A stretch of 22,650 nucleotides of DNA from Verrucomicrobia bacterium 12-59-8 (GCA_002279765.1 NCCR01000050.1:1-22650), one strand, 5' to 3'. Shown: positions 1 through 7,084, counted from the first letter of the stretch. Notes: generated from the sequence alone by a model not told the origin. Numbers and translations: made by a program.

Positions 1-1142
1 GCTTTGGCGGGAATGGTCGTGTTGCGCGGGATGATGATGTTCATCAACCCGCCGAAGGTTTCGATGCCGAGCGAAAGTGGTGTGACATCCAGCAGCAGCA
101 CCTGGCGCAAACTGCCGCCGAGGATGCCCGCCTGAATGGTTGCGCCGAGAGCGATGGCCTCGTCAGGGTTCTGTGAGGTGTTGGGCTCACGATCGAAAAT
201 CTCGCGCACGTAGTCGCGCACCAGTGGCATGCGGGTGCTGCCGCCGACGAGGATGACTTCATCGAGTTGTGCGGGTTTGACGCCTGCATCGCTCAAGGCA
301 CGCAGGCAGTGAATGCGTGTGCGCTCGATCCACGGGCGGGCGATTTTTTCGAGATCGGCGCGGGTGAATTCCAGATCGTTGAAGCTGGTGGTCTCATCGA
401 CGGAGAGCCGCTTTTTGACGGACTCGGCGGCTTCGAGGACGCGGATGTCGTGGGAGGGTAGGGCGAGTTTCTGCGCGATGAATTCGGCGAGCAGGCGGTC
501 GATATCATCGCCACCGAGCTGGGTATCTCCGGCGGTGGAGAGCACTTGGAAAGTGCCGTCACGCATTTCGAGGACGGAGATGTCGAAGGTGCCGCCGCCA
601 AGGTCATAGACGGCGATTTTTTGATGCTGGGAGAGTTTGTCGAGACCGTAGGCGAGAGCGGCGGCGGTGGGTTCGCTGAGGATGCGCAGCACTTCGAGGC
701 CAGCGAGTTCGCCGGCGCGCTTGGTGGCGTTACGCTGGGCGTCATTGAAGTAGGCAGGGACGGTGATGACGGCCTGTGAGACGGATTGTTCGAGGGCCCG
801 CTCGGCTACGGCTTTGAGGTGTTTTAGAATCTCCGCTGAAACTTCGACTGGAGATGTTCTCAATTCGCTGAGTGAATAGGGCGGGGTCCATCCGGCTTCG
901 CCTGGCCGGCGGCCAATGAGGCGCTTCACCGAGGTGATCGTACGTGTGGGATGCAGCGCCCGCTGCCTTAGCGCAGTAGCGCCGACCGCGATGCTGCCGT
1001 CCTGGGCCATGCACACAGCGCTTGGGGTGCTGCGGCTTCCATGTTCATCCGCTAGCAGGATGGGAAAGCCGCTGTCCACGACACCGACGAGAGAGTTCGT
1101 AGTGCCGAGATCAATGCCAAGGATGGGAGAGTTTGGATTCAA
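1..1142 (-). CDS. Hsp70-family chaperone (DnaK/HscA-like), 3' end outside window
   Basis: ATP-dependent protein-folding chaperone of the Hsp70 family. The 380 residues visible cover the whole nucleotide-binding domain and the start of the substrate domain. Phosphate-1 motif GIDLGTTNS is at residues 9-17, DLGGGTFD at 180-187, adenosine motif GGSTRMP at 300-306, and the interdomain linker (VLLLDVTP) at about 348-355. Compared with DnaK the ATPase domain is short: the segment before the RADLEKI helix lacks a hairpin. The passages RALSDAGV and IPRNTTIP recall HscA, the Fe-S assembly Hsp70, but no isc or suf gene is visible. An in-frame TAG lies 12 codons upstream, and the only plausible start after it is TTG at 1142; there is no ATG before the first motif. 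The gene is divergent from trpD with a 61-bp gap. The Hsp70 family is certain, the DnaK/HscA choice is not. Confidence 0.93.
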   Translation of the reverse strand, partial: MNPNSPILGIDLGTTNSLVGVVDSGFPILLADEHGSRSTPSAVCMAQDGSIAVGATALRQRALHPTRTITSVKRLIGRRPGEAGWTPPYSLSELRTSPVEVSAEILKHLKAVAERALEQSVSQAVITVPAYFNDAQRNATKRAGELAGLEVLRILSEPTAAALAYGLDKLSQHQKIAVYDLGGGTFDISVLEMRDGTFQVLSTAGDTQLGGDDIDRLLAEFIAQKLALPSHDIRVLEAAESVKKRLSVDETTSFNDLEFTRADLEKIARPWIERTRIHCLRALSDAGVKPAQLDEVILVGGSTRMPLVRDYVREIFDREPNTSQNPDEAIALGATIQAGILGGSLRQVLLLDVTPLSLGIETFGGLMNIIIPRNTTIPAK

Positions 1143-1169
1143 CGTTTCGGGAGGTTCACACGGGGAGGC

Positions 1170-1197
1170 TTGCTAAACACTGCGCTTTGGTCAAAAT
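1170..1197 (+). promoter_or_regulatory. Candidate trpD promoter, possibly leaderless
   Basis: TTGCTA (1170-1175), a 16-bp spacer and CAAAAT (1192-1197) resemble a sigma-70 promoter. The second box ends only six bases before the trpD ATG at 1204, so transcription would begin at or next to the start codon. There is no purine-rich ribosome-binding site. The 61-bp gap must also hold the promoter of the divergent Hsp70 gene, for which I see only a weak TTGACC on the minus strand (1189-1194). Confidence 0.4.
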
Positions 1198-1203
1198 CAA
1201 ATC

Positions 1204-2241
1204 ATGGAATTACTGACCACAGGACTGACCTTGAAAACTCATCTCAACGATGCCCAGATAGCAGAGGCTGCAACACAGCTGGTTGATCCTACAGTAACGG
1301 CGGCGGCCAAGGCGAGTTTTTTGCGTGCCCTGGCAAAGAAGGGTGAGACGCCGGCGGAGATCGCGATGTTTGTACAGGAGTTTTTGAAGCTGGCCGTCGA
1401 TCCGGGCATTGATCGCGCCAAATTGCCGGGGCCGATGCTGGATGTCGTCGGCACCGGCGGGGACCAACTGCATTTGTTCAACGTGTCGAGCACGGCAATG
1501 TTCATCCTGGCGGCCGGCGGTGTGTGCGTGACGAAGCATGGCAACCGTGGCATCACCTCGAAGGCGGGCGGGGCGGATGTGCTGGAGGCGCTGGGTATCA
1601 AGATTGACCTGGCGAAGGAAAAAGTCGTCGCGGGTTTGGAGAAGACGGGGCTCGGCTTCTTTTTCGCACCGTTGTATCATCCGGCGTTCAAGGCGGTGGC
1701 GGAGGCGCGCAAGCTGCTCGCGGCGGAGGGGCAGCGTTCCATTTTCAATGTCCTCGGGCCGCTGCTCAATCCCGGACGGCCGGACTACCAACTTATCGGT
1801 GTGTTTGATCCGCAGCTGACGCGGGCCTTTGGCGAGATCCTGGTGCAGCTTGGCCGCAAAGGCGCCTGGGTGGTGCATGGCAGCGCCGCAGAGGGGCAGG
1901 GGATGGATGAACTCTCCACCCTCGGAGTGAATGATGTCTGCCAGTTGGTGGATGGGCAGCTCAGCGAGACCAAAATTGATCCCAAAGATCTCGGTTTTGG
2001 CAAGGCCACACTCGAAGATCTGGTGGGTGGCGATGCGACGGAGAATGCCCTGACCCTCGAAGGCGTGCTGGCAGGCACGATCAAAGGTGCCAAACGTGAC
2101 ATCGCGGTGCTGAATGCAGCGGCGGGTTTTGTGATCACCGGCATCTCAGCGGATCTGACGGCGGGCAAAGCTCTGGCCGAGGAATTGCTGGATCGTGGCG
2201 CGGCCCATGCCAAGCTCCGGGCGATGCAAGATCTGATCTAA
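1204..2241 (+). CDS. trpD: Anthranilate phosphoribosyltransferase
   Basis: Second step of tryptophan synthesis: transfers the phosphoribosyl group of PRPP to anthranilate. The 345 residues match the usual family length. The PRPP-loop GTGGD is at 83-87, the glycine-rich KHGNRGITSK with ADVLEALG at 111-131, the anthranilate-site region RSIFNVLGPLLNP at 178-190, and the Mg-binding Asp-Glu pair (GMDELSTLG) at 235-236. The ATG at 1204 gives a normal N-terminal helix; the only upstream signal is the promoter-like pair ending six bases before it. No other trp gene is in the window, so trpD stands apart from any trp operon here. The downstream neighbour is an unrelated membrane protein after a 68-bp gap. 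Confidence 0.97.
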   Translation: MELLTTGLTLKTHLNDAQIAEAATQLVDPTVTAAAKASFLRALAKKGETPAEIAMFVQEFLKLAVDPGIDRAKLPGPMLDVVGTGGDQLHLFNVSSTAMFILAAGGVCVTKHGNRGITSKAGGADVLEALGIKIDLAKEKVVAGLEKTGLGFFFAPLYHPAFKAVAEARKLLAAEGQRSIFNVLGPLLNPGRPDYQLIGVFDPQLTRAFGEILVQLGRKGAWVVHGSAAEGQGMDELSTLGVNDVCQLVDGQLSETKIDPKDLGFGKATLEDLVGGDATENALTLEGVLAGTIKGAKRDIAVLNAAAGFVITGISADLTAGKALAEELLDRGAAHAKLRAMQDLI

Positions 2242-2309
2242 GGTTCATTTCCCGCAAGACAGGCAGTCGGGAGATGTTAAGATGTCCTGAATATTTGTTT
2301 CTCTCGCTT

Positions 2310-3200
2310 ATGCCACACCCCAGCGAAGTGCTCCAGTATGCCCAGAAGGTGCCCTCCAGCATGTGGGCCACCATCGCTATTGTGGGCTTCATCGCGTTTA
2401 CGGCGGGGCTGGCGTTTGCCAAAGGCGTGGTGAAGCAAATTATGGGTGTGGCCACGCTGACGGTGTCCGTCTGGGCGGCATGGTATGTGTTCATGCACCG
2501 CGTGCAGATTTTCGGTGCTGCCGGCATGACGATGACGACGAACCGGCTCGTGATCCTCTCTGCCGCTGCGGGCCTCCTGGCCTACTTTTTGTGCAAGGTG
2601 GGCACTTATATCCTGGCCGCGTTTGGACTGTTGAGGATGCTGGGCAGCTTTACGGGTTGGAAGGGACTGGTCGTCAGCATCATTCCCTCCGGCGGGCTGC
2701 TGTGGCTCGGAAGCATGGTGCTGCGCGTGGTGGGCAGCCTGTATGGCATGGAGAATGCCGCGGAGATCGTCAAAAAAGGCGGGGCAATCGAGAGCCAAGC
2801 CAAGTCCATTTTTTACACTCTCAGCCAGCGCATCGACAACAGCTTCATCGGCGGTTTGGCCAAAAAGCTGGATCCCTACGACATCAAGCCCACGGCCAAC
2901 CTGGCGCGCCTCCTGATTCTCTGGCCTGAGGGTGCCATGTGGCAGCGTCTGGCAGAGCAAAGCCCTGCCACGGCCAATGCGCTGAACCATCCTCTCATCG
3001 CCCAGCTCGGCTACGATCCGGATGTGCGAAAGGCCATCGAGAAAAAAGACTTCGCCGGGCTGATGCAGATGCGCAAAATCGAGAATGTGGCCAACCACCC
3101 CGACCTGCAGCCTGTTCTTGGAGGCATGGAATTGGAGCAGGCGATGGACTCCGTGGTGTATCACCAGCCACCGCCACCGCAGCCGGTGAAGCTGTATTGA
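2310..3200 (+). CDS. CvpA-like integral membrane protein
   Basis: Predicted inner-membrane protein of 296 residues, resembling the CvpA (colicin V production) family in its N-terminal half. I see four hydrophobic segments at about 18-38, 42-62, 80-103 and 120-138; the KGVVKQIMG turn between the first two is typical of CvpA proteins. Residues 150-296 form a soluble, amphipathic tail ending in a proline-rich PPPPQP segment. The function of CvpA proteins is poorly defined (cell envelope, biofilm, toxin export); no partner is evident here. An in-frame ATG at 2274 would add 12 residues, but it lies against a GGGAG with no spacing and overlaps a possible -10 (TAAGAT, 2278-2283). The ATG at 2310 follows the pyrimidine-rich TCTCGCTT leader that resembles those of gatB and nuoG, so I prefer it. 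Confidence 0.75.
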   Translation: MPHPSEVLQYAQKVPSSMWATIAIVGFIAFTAGLAFAKGVVKQIMGVATLTVSVWAAWYVFMHRVQIFGAAGMTMTTNRLVILSAAAGLLAYFLCKVGTYILAAFGLLRMLGSFTGWKGLVVSIIPSGGLLWLGSMVLRVVGSLYGMENAAEIVKKGGAIESQAKSIFYTLSQRIDNSFIGGLAKKLDPYDIKPTANLARLLILWPEGAMWQRLAEQSPATANALNHPLIAQLGYDPDVRKAIEKKDFAGLMQMRKIENVANHPDLQPVLGGMELEQAMDSVVYHQPPPPQPVKLY

Positions 3201-3250
3201 AGGGGTGCGGTTTTGACTTGAGCGGTGAGTAAAAAACCGCCAACACCACG

Positions 3251-3278
3251 TTGCCCCGGCGGTAGCTCTCGCTTTCAT
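3251..3278 (+). promoter_or_regulatory. Candidate gatB promoter
   Basis: TTGCCC (3251-3256), a 16-bp spacer and TTTCAT (3273-3278) match the layout of the better promoters before nuoG and the small basic protein. The -10 box is poor, so this is a weak call. It would leave a leader of about 24 bases, rich in C and T, before the ATG at 3309. Confidence 0.3.
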
Positions 3279-3308
3279 CTTCTGGCAATCGCTCTTTTTC
3301 CTTTTCGC

Positions 3309-4772
3309 ATGCCCAAATACATCCTCACCATCGGCCTTGAAGTTCACGCGCAGCTCACGACGCGCAGCAAGATGTTCTGTGCGTGCCCGGTCGAGTATGG
3401 TGCGGAGCCGAATACGCATACCTGTCCCACTTGTCTGGGGCTGCCGGGGGCGCTGCCGGTGCTGAACCAGGCTGCTATTGAAAAGACCCTGCTCACCGGG
3501 CTGATGCTGGGCTGCGAAACGCCGCCAGTGGTGAACTGGGACCGCAAAAACTATTTCTACCCGGACATGCCGAAGAACTACCAGATCACGCAGATGCCCT
3601 TCCCGCTCTGCCTGGGCGGTGGGGTGCCGCTGTATGATTATGCGTATCCGAAGGATGCGCAGAAGAGCATCGCCAATCCGGGCAAGGTGGTGAAGCTCAC
3701 ACGCATCCATCTGGAGGAGGATGTGGGCAAGTCCACGCACTATGACAAGTTCAGCGCGCTCGATTTCAACCGCGCAGGCACGCCGCTGATGGAAATCGTC
3801 AGCGAGCCTGACCTCGACAGTGCGGAGGAGGTGGTGGCCTACCTCGGGAGCCTGCGTCAGATCCTGATCTATGGAGGTGTGAGCGATGCCGACATGGAGA
3901 AGGGCAACATGCGCTGCGATGTGAACATTTCCCTGCGGCCGGAAGGCCAGAAGGAGCTGGGCACCAAGATCGAGCTGAAGAACATCAACTCGATGTCAGC
4001 CATCCGGCGTGCGATCAAATTTGAGACCGAGCGTCAGGCCGACATTTTGGACGCGGGTGGCAAGCTGGAGCAAAGCACTCTGCGCTGGGACGATGACCGT
4101 GGGGAGACCACCCTCATGCGCTCGAAGGAGGACGCGCATGATTACCGCTACTTCCCGGATCCCGACTTGCTGCCGGTGCGCACGGCTGCCTTGTTGGCGA
4201 AGGTCAGACCGCAGGTTCCCGAACTGCCGCATGAAAAGCGTGCGCGTTTTGAGAAAGACTATGGCTGCAGCGCCTATGATGCCAGTGTGCTCGCGAGCGA
4301 AAAGGAGCTCGCCGCATGGTATGAGGCCGCTGTGGCTGCCGACACGAAGGTGCCGGCGAAGAAGATCGCGAACTGGGTTATTAATGATCTGCTGGGTGCT
4401 CTGAATGACCGCTCGATCACGCTTGCCGACTGCCCGGTGAAACCGGAGGCGCTGAGTGCGCTCGTTGCTACCATTGAAGGCGGAAAGATCTCCAACAACC
4501 AGGGCAAGGAAGTCTTTGTGGAGATGTTTGAAACCGGGAAGCCTGCGGAGGAAATCATCAAGGCCAAGGGGTTTGAGCAAGTGAGCGATACCAGTGCTTT
4601 GGAGGCGATTGTGGAGCAAATCCTCGCGGCTAATCCCGACAAGGTGGCTGAAGTCCGGGCTGGAAACGAGAAGGCGATGAACTGGTTTACAGGGCAGGCG
4701 ATGAAGGCGAGCCAGGGGAAAGCGAACCCGAAGATGGTGACGGAGATTGTGCGGAAGAAGGTGCTGGGGTGA
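3309..4772 (+). CDS. gatB: Asp-tRNA(Asn)/Glu-tRNA(Gln) amidotransferase subunit B
   Basis: tRNA-binding and kinase subunit of the GatCAB amidotransferase, which converts Glu-tRNA(Gln) and/or Asp-tRNA(Asn) to the amidated forms. The 487 residues fit the family. The N-terminal signature IGLEVHAQL is at 8-16; the zinc-site cysteines are C24, C26, C39 and C42 (CACP and CPTCLG); YPDMPKNYQITQ and LEEDVGKS follow in the catalytic cradle, and the C-terminal third is the helical YqeY-like tRNA-binding tail. The frame can be extended to a GTG at 3225, but this would add an unconserved leader; ATG 3309 gives the standard MPKYILTIGLEVH start. gatA and gatC are not in the window. The leader is pyrimidine-rich and lacks a Shine-Dalgarno. 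Confidence 0.97.
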   Translation: MPKYILTIGLEVHAQLTTRSKMFCACPVEYGAEPNTHTCPTCLGLPGALPVLNQAAIEKTLLTGLMLGCETPPVVNWDRKNYFYPDMPKNYQITQMPFPLCLGGGVPLYDYAYPKDAQKSIANPGKVVKLTRIHLEEDVGKSTHYDKFSALDFNRAGTPLMEIVSEPDLDSAEEVVAYLGSLRQILIYGGVSDADMEKGNMRCDVNISLRPEGQKELGTKIELKNINSMSAIRRAIKFETERQADILDAGGKLEQSTLRWDDDRGETTLMRSKEDAHDYRYFPDPDLLPVRTAALLAKVRPQVPELPHEKRARFEKDYGCSAYDASVLASEKELAAWYEAAVAADTKVPAKKIANWVINDLLGALNDRSITLADCPVKPEALSALVATIEGGKISNNQGKEVFVEMFETGKPAEEIIKAKGFEQVSDTSALEAIVEQILAANPDKVAEVRAGNEKAMNWFTGQAMKASQGKANPKMVTEIVRKKVLG

Positions 4773-4828
4773 GCTGAGTTTACCGTTGTTGACAGTCGTT
4801 TTACCGGAACGCTGGTGCGTAAAACCCC

Positions 4829-4856
4829 TTGCACCCGGAGTTCGGGCTGCTATTCT
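4829..4856 (+). promoter_or_regulatory. Promoter of the small basic protein / pseudouridine synthase unit
   Basis: TTGCAC (4829-4834), a 16-bp spacer and TATTCT (4851-4856) form one of the best sigma-70-like promoters in the window. It would give a leader of about 30 bases, rich in C and T, before the ATG at 4892. A second TTGACA at 4789-4794 has no good partner box. Confidence 0.5.
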
Positions 4857-4891
4857 TCGCGCCCTTTTTCACCCCCAGACCCTTTAGAATC

Positions 4892-5044
4892 ATGTCCCAG
4901 CATAGCAGCCTCAGAACTTCCGGCTCCGTCGGTACCAAGCGCAGCGTTTTGAAGCGTGGAGAGCGCGTCAAGCTTCTCAAATCCCGTGGTTTGTGGAAAG
5001 AAGGACGCCTGCCGACCAATCTGCCCAAGACCAAGCCGGAGTAA
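4892..5044 (+). CDS. Chlamydiae/Verrucomicrobia/Planctomycetes small basic protein
   Basis: A 50-residue, strongly basic protein. It matches, from memory, a lineage-restricted family of small basic proteins found in Chlamydiae, Verrucomicrobia and Planctomycetes: start MSQHSSLR, middle KRSVLKRGERVKLL, WKEG, and the characteristic end LPKTKPE. No enzymatic motif is present. Its charge and small size suggest binding to RNA or ribosomes, but this is inference. The frame continues upstream to an ATG at 4829, but the extra residues are unconserved and overlap the promoter boxes, so ATG 4892 is preferred. Only nine bases separate it from the following pseudouridine synthase, so the two are probably cotranscribed, in line with a role in rRNA or ribosome biology. 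Confidence 0.85.
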   Translation: MSQHSSLRTSGSVGTKRSVLKRGERVKLLKSRGLWKEGRLPTNLPKTKPE

Positions 5045-5053
5045 GGCTTACCC

Positions 5054-6175
5054 GTGCGCCTTAACCGATATTTGAGCCAGTGTGGCGTTGCCTCACGGCG
5101 TGGCGCAGAGGAAATTATCCTCGGCGGACGTGTGTCGATCAATGGCCACGTCATCACCGAACTTGCCACTCAGGTCCAGCCCGAGGACAAAGTTGTCGTT
5201 GATGGGTCTCCGGTGCGCGCCGAGACGCCCGTCGTTCTCGTTTTGAACAAGCCGAAAGGCTACCTGTGCTCCCGTGGGGACAAGCAGGATCGCATGACGA
5301 TTTACGATCTGCTGCCGCTGAAGTATCAGAATCTGCACCACGTTGGACGTCTCGACAAAGAAAGTGAAGGTCTGATTCTCCTGACCAATCGCGGAGATCT
5401 TTCCCACCGGATCATTCACCCGAGCCAGGGTGCTGAAAAAGAATACGAAGTGGTCGTCGATCAGGCGCTCAATCCGGACGTGATGGCGAAACTCGTCAAG
5501 GGCATGATGACCGAGGAAGGTTTCGCCCGTGCGGAACGCACCTGGATGGACGGTGACTACCGGGCGCACATCGTTCTCAAGATGGGGCTCAAGCGTCAGA
5601 TCCGCATGATGCTGTATTACCTCGGTTACGAGGTGACACGACTAACCCGCATCCGCATCGGCTGGCTGAAACTGCACGGCCTGTCCAAAGGGGCCTACAA
5701 AGAACTTACGCCGACGGAGGTCGAACGCTTCTTCAAGGAAGAGCCGGCCAAGCCGAAGCTGGAACGCAAGCCTGCTGAAGAAATGGGCGAGATTGAAGAT
5801 CACCGCCCTGCGGCACGCAAGCGCGCTGCGCCGCGTGTGCATGAAGCTGAGGCCCGCGAACCGCGTGGTTTCAAGCCTACCCGTGGCAAGAAGAGCGGCC
5901 CTCCGGCCCGCTTTTCCGAAGAGAAGCCCACTCGGGGTAAAAAGAGCCCTTCAAGCCGGTCTTCCGAAGGGAAGCCAACGCGTGGCAAAAAGAGCGGCTC
6001 TGCAAGCTGGTCTTCCGACGACAAGCCTTCGTATTCCAAGCCCAAGTCCAAGACCTTCAGCCCGCGCTCACGCTCAGGCGAAACGGGGCGGGACGAAAAA
6101 CCACGGGGGCGGTCAGGTCCGCCAGCTCGCCGTCCAGCTCCACGGGGGCCCCGCCGGGGTCCGTCGTCACGGTAA
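5054..6175 (+). CDS. RsuA/RluB-family 16S/23S rRNA pseudouridine synthase
   Basis: Converts a uridine of ribosomal RNA to pseudouridine. An S4 RNA-binding domain occupies residues 1-60 (RLNRYLSQCGVASRRGAEE), and the catalytic domain runs from about 60 to 230. The active-site motif is GRLDKESEGL with catalytic Asp101, followed by TNRGDL, KEYEV (129-133) and the conserved LKRQIRMM segment. Members are RsuA, RluB, RluE and RluF; the long basic C-terminal tail favours RluB, but the target base cannot be decided here. The start is GTG 5054, which gives the normal S4 beginning. Residues about 235-373 form a low-complexity Lys/Arg/Ser/Pro tail with three KPTRGKKS repeats. The last 119 bp overlap the convergent kinase gene. 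Confidence 0.93.
   Translation: MRLNRYLSQCGVASRRGAEEIILGGRVSINGHVITELATQVQPEDKVVVDGSPVRAETPVVLVLNKPKGYLCSRGDKQDRMTIYDLLPLKYQNLHHVGRLDKESEGLILLTNRGDLSHRIIHPSQGAEKEYEVVVDQALNPDVMAKLVKGMMTEEGFARAERTWMDGDYRAHIVLKMGLKRQIRMMLYYLGYEVTRLTRIRIGWLKLHGLSKGAYKELTPTEVERFFKEEPAKPKLERKPAEEMGEIEDHRPAARKRAAPRVHEAEAREPRGFKPTRGKKSGPPARFSEEKPTRGKKSPSSRSSEGKPTRGKKSGSASWSSDDKPSYSKPKSKTFSPRSRSGETGRDEKPRGRSGPPARRPAPRGPRRGPSSR
5873..6022 (+). repeat. Three tandem KPTRGKKS repeats in the synthase tail
   Basis: KPTRGKKS is encoded at 5873-5896, 5924-5947 and 5972-5995, each followed by an eight- or nine-residue Ser-rich linker ending in acidic residues, a period of 51 then 48 bases. Codons differ between copies (CCT/CCC/CCA for Pro, ACC/ACT/ACG for Thr), so the repeat is conserved as protein rather than as recent DNA duplication. 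A degenerate fourth unit (KPSYSKPKSK) follows. Confidence 0.85.
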
Positions 6176-6962
6176 ATTCACTCGTCTGGATGTAATCTAG
6201 ATCCTCGCACTCCTGGTAACCGTCTAGGAGCACGCCGCGCAGCACTTGGAGGAACTCCATTCCGCCCAGCCCGCGAAAGATGAGGAGATCGAGTTTGCCG
6301 TCGGTGTTGGAAGCATCGCGGAACAAGGGGAACGGCCCGCCGTAGTGCTTGCCATTGCCCACGAGGACCACGGTGCCGAGCATGGGAGCTTTGCCTTCGA
6401 TTTTGACATTGAGTGTCGGCGGGGTCCGCAACAGCACATTCACTGCGCTCATGACGTAGCTCAGCGGGCCGAACTTTTTCTTGGCTTCCCAGGAGGTTTC
6501 CTGGACGATCTGGGCATCGAGACCCACGCCGGCGAGCTGGGCGAAGTACATGTCGTTGGCCATCCACAGATCGACCTCACGAAGCTTGCCGCTGTTGATT
6601 TCCTTCCAGCAGCCCTCGATGTCGCGCCCGGGCAGCTTCAACTCCACGGAAAACACATTCATCGTACCCAGCGGCAAAACGCCCAGCGCCGTGTGCTTTT
6701 CGCCGGGCTTGCGGCGGGCATTGGCGCGGCAGATGCCTTGGAGCACTTCGTTCATTGTGCCATCGCCCCCGGCGGACACGATAAGCTCGTGGCCTTCCGT
6801 GGCCAGGCGCTCTGCCATCGCCGTTGCATCGGCTGGGCCGGTGGTCAGGTGCAGTTCTGGTTCCGGGGAGAGCCTGCGCAGGGCATGTTCGAGGGCGGCA
6901 GCCTTCGTGCTGCGGGCGGCGGGATTCAGAATGACCGGAATGGGCATGAGGGCGGCATTCAT
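6057..6962 (-). CDS. Diacylglycerol kinase-family lipid kinase (YegS/BmrU type)
   Basis: Probable ATP-dependent kinase of diacylglycerol or a related lipid, 301 residues, of the DAGK catalytic family that includes YegS and DgkB. The N-terminal NPAAR (13-17), the nucleotide-binding GGDGTMNE (65-72), LPLGTMNVF (96-104) and the C-terminal DGKLDLL and DGEL...PVVFRPAPFRLSV strands are all present. ATG 6962 is the longest start; an ATG at 6947 (MPIPVILNPAAR) would also give a full domain and may be the real one. There is no ribosome-binding site for either. It is divergent from nuoG across 122 bp and convergent with the pseudouridine synthase gene, with a 119-bp overlap that includes its conserved last strand. 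The substrate is unknown. Confidence 0.93.
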   Translation of the reverse strand: MNAALMPIPVILNPAARSTKAAALEHALRRLSPEPELHLTTGPADATAMAERLATEGHELIVSAGGDGTMNEVLQGICRANARRKPGEKHTALGVLPLGTMNVFSVELKLPGRDIEGCWKEINSGKLREVDLWMANDMYFAQLAGVGLDAQIVQETSWEAKKKFGPLSYVMSAVNVLLRTPPTLNVKIEGKAPMLGTVVLVGNGKHYGGPFPLFRDASNTDGKLDLLIFRGLGGMEFLQVLRGVLLDGYQECEDLDYIQTSEFTVTTDPGGAPVELDGELADLTAPVVFRPAPFRLSVSAG

Positions 6963-7003
6963 GGCACGTTGCGCGGACTTCGCAAAGTCTCATGGTCGCC
7001 CGC

Positions 7004-7021
7004 TTGTGAAACTTTTCACAA
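7004..7021. promoter_or_regulatory. Crp/Fnr-type palindromic operator between the lipid kinase gene and nuoG
   Basis: TTGTGAAACTTTTCACAA is a perfect 8-bp inverted repeat around a 2-bp centre and contains TGTGA-6 bp-TCACA, the layout recognised by the Crp/Fnr superfamily. It lies seven bases upstream of the nuoG -35 box, centred roughly 50 bp before the expected nuoG start of transcription, and about 40 bp upstream of the divergent kinase gene. The regulator is not in the window. Confidence 0.55.
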
Positions 7022-7028
7022 AATCGGG

Positions 7029-7056
7029 TTGCCCCTCTCCGAGCGGCTCCGATAAT
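7029..7056 (+). promoter_or_regulatory. nuoG promoter
   Basis: TTGCCC (7029-7034), a 16-bp spacer and GATAAT (7051-7056) form a clear sigma-70-like promoter. The expected leader is about 22 bases, is very rich in C and T, and has no Shine-Dalgarno before the ATG at 7085. Confidence 0.55.
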
Positions 7057-7084
7057 CGTCCTCAGCCCCCTTTCCCCTTCGCTC

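Noticed and set aside
2250..2272. Inverted repeat TCCCG / CGGGA after trpD as a terminator
   Set aside because: Only five base pairs with a 13-base loop and no T-tract; too weak to call.
2277..3740. A 487-codon open frame on the minus strand across the CvpA-like gene and gatB
   Set aside because: It is antisense to two well-supported genes, is rich in His, Arg and Gln as expected for shadow frames in GC-rich DNA, and shows no recognisable domain.
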